In this document: positions 55,271-64,000 of the stretch, piece by piece
Numbering within the stretch: position 1 is the stretch's first letter
Layout of the letters: every line of letters begins with the position of its first letter
Assembly (NCBI GenBank): GCA_011317545.1
Contig: WUJK01000011.1
Location: forward strand, 201,501-265,500
DNA length: 64,000 bases
Source: Coniella vitis
Lineage: Eukaryota > Ascomycota > Sordariomycetes > Diaporthales > Schizoparmaceae
Reading direction: 5' to 3'
Made by a program: the position numbers and the translations under genes
The notes under the pieces: model-generated
The model's input: only the letters and a program-made list of their open reading frames with translations
Databases searched by the model: none
What the model was told of the DNA's origin: nothing

Positions 55271-56476
55271 CTACCCTCCCCTCCTGCGTCCACGACACAG
55301 CAGAAACGGAAACTCCATGCTGTCCACCGCTTGATCCCCATCGCCTACAGGCTTCGGATGCCCCTCCTGGCCCCATTCCCCAGGCCACCGCTCTACGTCC
55401 TTGCGCATCGTCCAGGCGGGACGCACGTCGACGTCGACGAAGCCGACCGAGTCGTGGCGCATCAGGGCTGCCAGGGACGTGGCGTGGATGCCGCGTGGGT
55501 GTTCGACGCCGGGGAGCTTGGCTTGTGGGTGGAACTTTGTGGTGTCTCTTTGTGTGCATGGGGGTGTTTGTGTTTGTGGTGTTGTTATTTGGGATGTTGT
55601 TGCCGTGGTGGTGGTATTGATATTGGTCGTGGGGATGGAGCAAGGAGAAGAAAGATAAAGAGACTCGCGCCTCTGGTCCGTCACGAGATCCTGGTAATCC
55701 GTCAGGGCGACCCACCCGGTCCCTGGCTTCAAGCAGCCGTGCATGGTGCGCAGCAGGGGCGCGAGGTCGGAGCCGGGGATGTGGTGGAGGGTGAGGTGGG
55801 AGATGACGAGGTCGAATTTCATCCTCCTCCTCTTCTGGCGGCGGGCTGGCTGTGGTGGTGGTGGTTGTTGTTGTTGTTGTTGTTGTCCTTGGGTTTGTCC
55901 AGCTGCTGCTTCTGCTGCTGCTACTGTTTCACCATCGTCGCCTTGCACACTGGTGTTGCTGTCACTGTCACTGTCACTGTCACTGTCATGGCCACGAGCA
56001 GGTGGAAGGCGAGGATCCTCCGGGTCCTGGAGGAGCATGCACAGCGGGTGGACAGCCTTGCGGAGCATCTCATTCTCGCGCTGCCTCTTGTTGTTGCTGT
56101 TGTTGCTGTTGTTGTTGTTGTTGTTGTTGTTGTCGTCGTCGTTGTCGTCGTCGTCGTCGACACTTTTGTGATGCGTTGTTTCACTCTTGGTCTCCTTGTC
56201 ACAGGCACAGGCACAGTCACAGGCACAGTCACTGCCGCTGCCGCTGGTCGGCACGCCCGCGCCGTGCTCGAGCTTCAGGCGCAAGGCATCGACCATGCCC
56301 TCGGCAGCGTCGACGGCGACCAGCGACGAGACATGGGGCGCGAGACGGAGCGAGAGGAGGCCTGTGCCGCAGCCGATTTCGAGGACGTCGATTGTGCGGC
56401 GGCGGCGGCGGTTGGGGGGAGTGGAACTGGTGGAAGAAGAAGGAGAAGGAGGAGAAGAAGGAGGAGAAGAAGAGGA

Positions 56477-56511
<35 letters not shown>

Positions 56512-56644
56512 GCGGCTCGCCAAAGAGATCGGGAAAGGAAGCGAGGAGGGCGTGCAGGGCCGACGTGGAGGCGCGGTGAACGTCTGGGTTGGCGTCCCAG
56601 GCGGCGGCTTCGGCGTTGAAGCGGGCGTTGGAGAGGGTCGTCAT
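55271..56644 (-). CDS. SAM-dependent methyltransferase with low-complexity inserts
   Basis: The 457-aa single-exon product has a class I methyltransferase fold. It starts with N-A-R-F-N-A-E-A-A-A-W-D-A-N-P, and motif I is V-L-E-I-G-C-G-T-G-L-L-S at 86-97. Motif II is V-A-V-D-A-A-E-G-M, and the later strands are F-D-L-V-I-S-H-L-T-L-H-H-I and L-K-P-G-T-G-W-V-A-L-T-D. That is the pattern of the UbiE/type-11 group acting on small molecules. Usual length is about 250-300. The excess comes from Ala/Ser/Pro runs (46-80), an Asp/Asn run near 168-188, and Gln/Pro and Thr/Asn stretches, several coded by pure triplet repeats. Substrate unknown. The start ATG is supported by conserved N-terminal text. 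Confidence 0.85.
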
Positions 56645-59271
56645 GGTTTCTGGGGGTTTTTTTTTTTGTTCAGATGTTATGTGTCATTTTTTCTTCTTCT
56701 TCTCCCTTTTCCCTCTTCCTCGTGCTGTTGTTGTTGTTCTTCTTCTTCGTCTTCCTCGGGTTGAGAGAGATGAGTTCCTTGTTTTTTCCCCACCCCTTTC
56801 TTTTGCCCTTCAACCCCCTACGAACACCACTGAGCCACGAGCCTTGATTGTTGGCAATGATGAGAGTGTGGGATGAGGGAGGTTGAGAAAGAAGAAAAAA
56901 GAAGAGGAAGAAGAGGAGGAGGAAGAATACGGAAAGCAAGGAACCGGATCCTGAATAAAGCGGGGAGAGAGAACGCAGATCTGGGCCTGATCTGGAGACA
57001 TGCCGCGGCACATCCCGTGAGGGACCCTGAAGTCGATCCGATCCGATCATCAGGCCATCGGTTTTGCACTGTGTATGGACAGAAACAACAACGTTGGACT
57101 GAGGGTGGAGGACTGAAAGCCACGATCAAGAGGCCAACGACGCTGGCCAGGCTGTGCAATGTGATCACTCAGTTGTCGCCTATCTGGCAACCAGTCTCTC
57201 GTCAAAGGGGATCGACCAGGTCCAGAACCTGTCGTCCAATAAGGCGTCATCAGAGAGGATCAGTATTTCCTAGCTGCTGATAGGTTGGTTCTGCTTTGCT
57301 GCCACTAGGTTTTATTCCTGTATTTGTTCCGTCCGTCTGCCGTTGGCCATGGCATGCGCCGCGATGAGCGCATGATGGAGAACTTCTTTTTGGCCTGTTC
57401 CTTGAATCGAATCTGCCATGTCGCCGCGGCTCTGATCTGGATCGCCACATCATCCATGGGCCGCAAACTGGTTGTCCAAGGCGATCGGGCAGACTGGACG
57501 ATCCCTTTTCTCGATGCACCGCAACGTCAAGATGCAGCAAGTAGTCCAGTACCAGTGTCCAGCAATCGCGGTTTGGCGGCATCGAGAAATGGCCAGTTTC
57601 CCACTCCCCAGAACCCCAAAAGCGATCTTGAATGCGCATTCTGTGACGTGATGGCATTCTGGCCATCGAGAAACTCACCGAGATGAGATGCATACATGAA
57701 CATGTACATATGCAACCCTTTTTGCGTCTGTCAAAAGGGAAAAAAACAAATAGAAAAAGAAAGAAAAAAGAAAAAGAGCAAGGGCACAGGCAACTTCTTG
57801 CGTTGAAACGCACCAACGCAACAAAACCTAGAAGGAAAGAAAAAGAAAACGAAAACGAAAAAGAAAACAAAAAAAAAAAAAGAAAAGAAAAAGAGGCACA
57901 GCAGAGCGTTCCTCTCGGGGCATCCATTTATCCATCCATTCATCCACAGAACACGACAAGGACACGCGAGTACGTGCGTCCAGCGTGTGACAAGGCACAG
58001 CATACATGGGATAATACTATGTAGGCTCGTGTAGCACAGAAACAAGAACCACAGCCTCGGGACAGCCGTCGCCTTGTCCAGACGCGAAAGAACTCCGTCA
58101 TTCTCTCGTCAATCTCTCGTCAAGAATCAATAATTCAGTTGAGAAGCCAGCTTTGTGCGACCACACGCGAGTGGATTCGACTCAAGCACACGTCCCAAAA
58201 AGCAACCCGGCTCGGACTTGTTGCTGTCAGTTCTCGCCTTGGATGCCCAAGAGGCCGCCGTCCGTTTTTGGCAGAGCAGATAAAGCATGCAGATGCTTCT
58301 CGCAAGAGGCAGCAAGCAGCAGGTAGGGTGGGTGGGACTCCAGAGAGGGAGCCAAGCCTGTTGGCGGTGCTTTTCGTCACCAGACACGGATATTATTGCC
58401 CTACTAGACAATGGGCTATGCAGCGGCATGCACCCAGCTACATAGGAGGCCAGACTGCAGCTGATATTGCGTTGCTGCGTCTTAGGATGCTTCCGAGGTC
58501 GAAGATTCTCGAAATCACCCAGGCTTCGTTTGTTTTCTTTTTGGTTCTCCGCCATCAACCAGCCTGTCTGTCTGCCTGCTAAGCAGCCCATCAACATTAA
58601 TGCATCCCATCAAGAACAGCCAATCGACCCATCAACATTGCTTATGAAGTGACGGCTCGTGATTGCCCGCTGCTCTTGCCCGGTGTCCTGCCACCCGCCA
58701 TCGAGATTTGACCATCCAGGTGAACAGCAACCTACACGTGCTCTTCCAACTACCCCTTTCCACAAGAGATAAGTTTTGATGGTTGATACTCTGCAAGGCT
58801 CGCCTCATGTAACGGTGGCATGGCGTTTCACGGGCCGAGATGGTCCCTGAGTGGGGGTGTCGGTCGGCAAGGTGCCAGGAAAGCAGAGCACAACCAAAGC
58901 GCAAAACCGTCAGACAAGTGTCCAATAGTACCATGTAACAATACTCTTGGGGTTGCCCGTTGTTCCAACTACTGTCCTATCTTGTGCCAGGGCCCACATG
59001 CTGTGCGTGTGTGTGTCTCGCCTACACCATCTTGAGATTCTTGGACTCGGCACGGCGACCCAAGGGGCCAGAAGCCAGGGGCTCTTGGTGCAGGAACTGG
59101 CCAGACGGACACCAGAGGCTTTCTCCTTGGAGCCTGTCTTGTGCAACCGCGTGCGTGCAGGGATACGAAGCAAAAGAGGAGGCCATCGAGCAGGTGGACT
59201 CGGAGGACCAGGCCAGTCTAACTAAAGCGATAGCCACGCCCTCCTCGCCGGAGAAGCGGAGAAGTGCCGCC
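56645..59271. other. Gene-free interval (2.6 kb)
   Basis: Only frames with composition-driven proteins are present, including an A/G-rich tract at 57,735-57,895. No domain, RNA gene or repeat of note. The left end is the methyltransferase promoter with CT-rich runs. Confidence 0.5.
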
Positions 59272-59499
59272 ATGAAGAAAACAAGCAACTGGATCCTTGC
59301 TGCTGCTTCTTCTTCTTGGGGTGCCCTGGCCGCCCGTCCAATGACAGGATTGTCGCATTCTCCTGCCCTCGTCCACCGCGCAGAAGAAGCATCTCAGGGA
59401 CGAGTCGCAGCCCAGCAGGGCGAAGATGCCCCAGCAGCCGCGGCTGGACGGATCGATTTGCGCATTGTACGTCACTCTACCTTGAATGTTGAATCATGA
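59272..59499 (+). CDS. Possible small secreted protein (75 aa), hypothetical
   Basis: The frame starts in a good context (gccgccATGaag). It opens with a plausible signal peptide, M-K-K-T-S-N-W-I-L-A-A-A-S-S-S-W-G-A-L-A, likely cut near residue 20. The rest is Ala/Gln/Glu-rich without Cys. Nothing is recognised. It could also be only the first exon of a spliced gene or a chance frame. No neighbour supports it. Confidence 0.28.
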   Translation: MKKTSNWILAAASSSWGALAARPMTGLSHSPALVHRAEEASQGRVAAQQGEDAPAAAAGRIDLRIVRHSTLNVES

Positions 59500-60393
59500 G
59501 ACGTGTATACTGTACGACACGAGTGGCTTTGCACGTAGGGGTCGCTTCTAGACCCCGTAGGTTAGGTTCTTGTAAGTCGACCCGGGCGTTGATTCTGTGT
59601 TTGTGTTACCGTCGTATATGTGTTTCTGCTTACTAGTTATTGCTATTATTATTATTATCATTATTATCATTATTATCAAGACAGCTCGGCTTCACGGGCG
59701 AGTGAAGGCGGAGGCGTGTATTCCACCACAGTCTCGGTGCTTCTACACGGAGACTTGTCGCTTTCGTAGAGCCACAACACGCTTTCCCTGGCGTTCGTGC
59801 ATGGCTCGTCATTTCTGGTGGTGTGGCAAGATGCGCAGCCTCTCTATCAGTGTTGGTAGAGCGCCGTCCAGGGCATGATACAATATCCAGCATTTTCTCT
59901 CTCTCTCTCTTGCCATCCGATGTGATGCCCAGTACAACAAGCCAGTCGCATCTGTCGACATGTATCCTTTACGGGCATCGACTCTGTGTCCTGGGATCTA
60001 TCCTTTTGTCCCACGTCACGTAGGAGGTGGGTTTGGAGATGTGGCCGTGCTCGACAGCTGGGCGAGTATTATATGCTTACGCCCAGCATGGCGCGCATAT
60101 AGCAAACCCATCATCAGGTTGCAAAGGAATATATATATTCCCCCCAGCGTGACCGGACCTCTTGAGCCATCCTGAACCAACCCACTTCACAAAGCATCTT
60201 TGTCTCCTTTCTAACTTCTTTCCTCTCGCAAATCTGCTCTCCAAACACACGGCCGATATTCCACGTCTCCCCCACGAGCCTCCTTCAACGAAGATCCCAT
60301 CCCAAAAAGCCCAGAACAACCAAACCAAACCCCCCCCAAAAGCAGAGTTTCTCTTTTCTTTTACCTCTTTTTTTTTGTTTTTCTTTTACCAAA
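59500..60393. other. Interval with (ATT)n repeat and leader of the last gene
   Basis: An imperfect (ATT/ATC)n run is at 59,640-59,680. From about 60,180 the sequence is CT/CA-rich and ends with a T-rich stretch just before the ATG at 60,394, typical of a fungal leader. No gene. Confidence 0.5.
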
Positions 60394-60854
60394 ATGTTCT
60401 CACCACAAGCCCAGCACGACCCCCCCTCCACCGCCCACTCCAATCCCCCGCCCCGCAGCCGCCGCCGCTTCTTCCCACCAAACACGTGGCCGGCCAAAAA
60501 GACGGTCGACGTCGGCCGCAACGGCGTCACCGTGTGCGCGGACCCGTACGGCGGCATCTACCAGGTCACCGCGCCCACGCCCCACAGGCCGCACTATGCC
60601 CTCATGATTGCCGCCCCCTGGGAGCAGTTCGACCCGCGCCAGCGCCAGGACCCGGCGGCGGTGCGGCGGTACCGCAAGAAGATGGAGCACCGCCTGGGTG
60701 CGCATGTGCGGGGCCAGGGGCTGCGGCTTTTTGATGCGGCCTCTGCTTGTGCTGCTGGTGCTGGTGGTGGTGTTCATGATGATGATGATGATGATGATGA
60801 CCAGGTGGGTCTCTTTGCAAACGAGAGTGGTATAGCACACCCACAACGACGACG

Positions 60855-60895
<41 letters not shown>

Positions 60896-61083
60896 CCAAC
60901 GGCCTTCAGCCTGGCGCCGTGCTCATCAACCACGTCCAGACCAGCCTGGGCAGCCACGTCCAGTTCGAGTACGAAACCCTCGACCACACCCTCTTTGTCC
61001 AGACCGCTCTGTGCGTGCGTCAGGACGGCACCATCATCCAAGCAAGCCAGGTCACCAACATTTCAAACAACAGCACCAGCACG

Positions 61084-61117
<34 letters not shown>

Positions 61118-63630
61118 ACTCTGGCGTGGTCTCGCTCCCCGTCACCCTGGACCTCACCCTGGCCGTCTCACGGGCCTCGTACGGCCAGCTCACAGACCAA
61201 GGCGCAGTGGCGATGCCCTCGCCCGCAAACACAATGCACCGGGAATGGGCCAACAGCGGCCACACACCCGTGTATTGCATCGCGAACCAAGGCCTGGCGC
61301 AGCAGCTTTGCGCGTATGCCGTGTTTTACAACGCCACCACGGGCGCGTATCTCGACACCGCAGGCCACGACGTCTTTTGCAAGGCTGGCTTTGAAGGCGC
61401 GGACGCACATCCGCCGTCAAGGCTCGCTGCGCTGCGCGACACGCTGGCGCCGCAGATGCTGCAGATGGCCCCTGGCGAGACGCTGAGGCTGGCGTGTGTG
61501 CTTCGAGCCGAGGAGACGGGCGTGGCCGAGGAGGGAGGGAGATTGGCGTCGTGGGTGTGCCGTCAGGGCGGTAGCGACGCGTTTGACGCGGAGCGTGTGA
61601 TGCCCGCTTCGCTGTTTGCCCACGAGGACGGTGTTTCGGACCCGTGGGCCGTTCTTGCGCGGTACCGCAGGACGGCGCTTCAGGAGGAGACGGGGTGTGA
61701 GGGCTCTGGTCGCGAGCGGCGCGACATGTCGATCGAGAGCTGTATTCTGTGGTCCAACGTCAACTATATCATTGGGTGCTGCTCTGCGCCGGTGAAGTCG
61801 CGGGCGGGTGGTCAGGCTGTGGCTGTTGTTGCAGATCATGTTGCTCTGCCTTTGGGTATGTTGTCGTCTCGTTTCTGCTCGTCTTGCTCCCGCCCTCCTT
61901 GGCACGAGCATCCACTTCTTCTTCTCCCCTCTCTGTCCAATATCCGCATTCATGCTGACGACACCGCATTCTTTGCTTCCCGCACAGGCTGGCCACGCGA
62001 CAACTACTGGCAGCTCCGCCTGCTCCAGAACATGCAGCTCCGCGGGTTCGACAAGTTCCTGCCCCACGACGCCGCCACAGCAGAAACCTACACACGCGCC
62101 GTCCATGGCATCCTGCGCGGCCACCTCGAGTGGCTCTTCACCGTCGCGCAGGTGAGCAGTGGTGATGGGGGTGCTGCTGCGGCGTCCGATCCCGCTGCTG
62201 CTGATGGCGAGGACAACAACGACAACAACAACAAAAGCACCAGCAGCAACTACTGGCGCCGTTCGTACCTCATCAGCGGCGTGCCCAAGGATGGACTCGT
62301 CTACCAGCTCGACACGCAGCTGTATCCCTTTCTCCAGCTGTGCGAGTACCACCGGGCCTTCTCCAAGCCCACGATCCGGGCCAAGACCAAGGATAACACA
62401 GAGGTCAAGGGCCAAGGCAGCGACCCCAGCATCGAGACAGTCAAGACGCCCTCGCCGGCGCCCTCGGCAGCGTCGTCCTCCTCGTCTTCCGCCTCTTCCT
62501 CTTCATCCCACTCTCTAACCTCCACACACACGGACCCCTCAAGCGACACGCCCGACACCATCAGCATCAACATCAACGCCGCGAACGGGAAATCCTCGCC
62601 ATCTGCAACAAAGGAGCAAGAACCGCACCAAGCCTTCATCCACCGCCTCCTTGCCTCACGCACCTTCCGTCTCGTCCTCACAGACCTCCTCACGCGCGTC
62701 GACCCTGCCACCCACCTCTTCACCACAGACGAGACGCCCGCGGACGACGACACGAGCGAGTTCCCGTTCCACATGTCGAGTAATCTGCTGGCGTGGTACA
62801 CACTCAAGAGCGTGGCCGATTTGTTGGACGAGTTTGGGGTTTGTTTCGAGCAGAGGCCATCGTCATCGTCATCTTCATCGTCATCGTCCGCTTCTCCTTG
62901 TCCTTCCTTTTCTTCTGCTGAGGAGGCTGATGATCGTCGCGATGGCGGTGGTCAAAGTACAGGTGATGACACTGTCGATTCCCTGCCTGCACCAAGCACC
63001 CTCCGCTCGCTCTGCAACGCCCTGCGCGCCGCCATCGACAAATACCTCACCTGTGAATGCCCAGATGGCTCAGGCGAGCGCATGTTTGCCTACGCAATGA
63101 CAAGAAGAAGGAACCACAACACCACCATCACCGCCGCCACCGCCGCCACCGCCAAGGGGCAAGGCCAACCGACGACAGTGACCAGAACATACCACGATGG
63201 CAACGACATGCCGACCCTCTTTGCACACGAGTGGGGCTTTTTGCGAAAAGCCGCCGCGGACGCGCATAGGGTGCGTGTGCGTGTGCGTGTGCGTGCTGGG
63301 GATCGGGAAGAAGAAGAAGAAGAAGAGGACGACGACGACCCGCGCTGGAGACGCCTCTGGGAAAAGACGCTCGAATGGGCTTTCACGCCTGACCCTGGAT
63401 ATCACCTACCTGGGCGTGGCGACGGCTCTGGCTCTCGCTCTGGCTCCAGTTCCGCATCTTTCGACCCGCACACGAGACCAGCTACCCCCCAGCCCAGCAA
63501 ATACAGATACAACACAGGCTACGCCGCCTGCCCGCCCTCTGCGTTCCATGGCCTCGGCAGCGACCACTCGCCCGGGTCCTGGACGCTGGGCTTCTACCAA
63601 GAATGGCGCTTTGCACAACTCACGCACCGC

Positions 63631-63663
<33 letters not shown>

Positions 63664-63844
63664 AACCACGCCGCCCGCGACCGCGAAGCCTCCGCGTGGA
63701 AGCGCATCCAAGGCGCCATGCAATGGGACGGGACGTTCTCGGAAGCTATCGACGTAGAGAGTGGCTTGTGCACGAGCAAGACGTGGTTTAGTTGGCCTGG
63801 AGCCATGATTGGGGAAGGGTTGATTGGAAGGGTTGTTGAGCAGA

Positions 63845-63883
<39 letters not shown>

Positions 63884-63930
63884 CAAGGAGGATGGTGGAA
63901 GCGAAGGGTGGTTTCGACGCGGTGAACTGA
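60394..63930 (+). CDS. Large six-hairpin-glycosidase-like protein, at least 2 exons
   Basis: The frame is open over 3.5 kb, but at least one intron is clear: GTATGT at 61,856 to CACAG at 61,987, 132 nt, CTGAC branch site. It is a multiple of three without stops, so it reads through. Splicing joins ...A-L-P-L to G-W-P-R-D-N-Y-W-Q-L-R, and G-W-P-R-D is a typical aromatic/acidic entry of (alpha/alpha)6-barrel glycosidases. A second candidate intron (GTGAGC near 62,152 to CAG near 62,250) would remove a Gly/Ala/Asn-rich segment. Later text D-T-Q-L-Y-P-F-L-Q-L-C-E-Y and K-T-W-F-S-W-P-G-A-M-I-G fits a glucoamylase or debranching-like fold, but the GH family is not settled. No signal peptide is seen. 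Pure CAG and AAC runs add Gln and Asn tracts. Confidence 0.65.
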
Positions 63931-64000
63931 ACGTATTGCGCAAAGGCTTTCTTTCTTTCTCTGAGAGTGTGTTTGTGTCGATAGATTGGGATTGTATGTG

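Noticed and set aside
55238..56764. 508-codon plus-strand frame opposite the methyltransferase
   Set aside because: It is composition-driven (Gly/Arg/Leu runs from triplet repeats), and the minus strand carries the methyltransferase motifs.
57250..57927. 225-codon minus-strand frame
   Set aside because: The Phe/Ser run at its start comes from the A/G-rich tract at 57,735-57,895, and nothing recognisable follows.
58139..58200. Possible tRNA because of a B-box-like segment (gtggattcgactc)
   Set aside because: No A box, anticodon stem or acceptor pairing could be found at the right distance on either strand.

Overview
The window looks like one contig of a filamentous ascomycete (Pezizomycotina, probably Sordariomycete-like). 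The clues are short introns with GTRAGT donors, CTRAC branch sites and YAG acceptors, GC-rich genes full of CAG/CAA/GAA triplet runs, pyrimidine-rich leaders, and a first third that carries the footprint of repeat-induced point mutation (RIP). The species is not identified.

Bases 1 to about 22,010 are a RIP-saturated retroelement nest with almost no CpA or TpG. In order it holds a Tad-like non-LTR element (1-3,900), a decayed minus-strand ORF (4,375-5,560), and a Ty3/gypsy element (from about 6,650) split by a second, complete Ty3/gypsy element. The second element spans 10,629-18,116, with two 241-bp LTRs and a GTATT target duplication. The first element resumes at 18,117 and ends in an LTR at 19,147-19,630. 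A deleted relative follows, keeping only integrase, chromodomain and a second LTR (to 21,850), plus a tRNA-like gene. Four decayed ORFs run antisense to these elements. One has a recognisable 54-nt intron, and two are diverged homologues at the same place in two gypsy copies.

The RIP signal stops sharply within about 200 bp of the first host gene. From 22,171 the layout is: UDP-glucose 4-epimerase (-), VOC/glyoxalase-fold protein (+), secreted sedolisin protease (+, 3 exons), TIM-barrel sugar-phosphate isomerase-like protein (-), divergent 6-phosphogluconate dehydrogenase (+, 2 exons), Cdc1/Ted1-like membrane metallophosphoesterase (+), a secreted six-repeat precursor with Lys-Lys-Arg sites (+), an SDR-fold protein lacking the catalytic Tyr/Lys (-), a small secreted cysteine protein (-, 3 exons), an amidohydrolase remnant (+), a Srk1/Rck2-type MAPK-activated kinase (+, 4 exons), a SAM methyltransferase (-), and a large six-hairpin-glycosidase-like protein (+).

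I see no obvious biosynthetic cluster or operon-like logic. The host genes are a mixed set of sugar metabolism, secretion and signalling functions separated by long gene-free stretches (one of 5.8 kb). The two most unusual things are the kexin-type repeat precursor at 38,808-39,554, whose first 12 residues per repeat never vary while the codons do, and the conserved, partly spliced antisense ORFs inside the gypsy elements.
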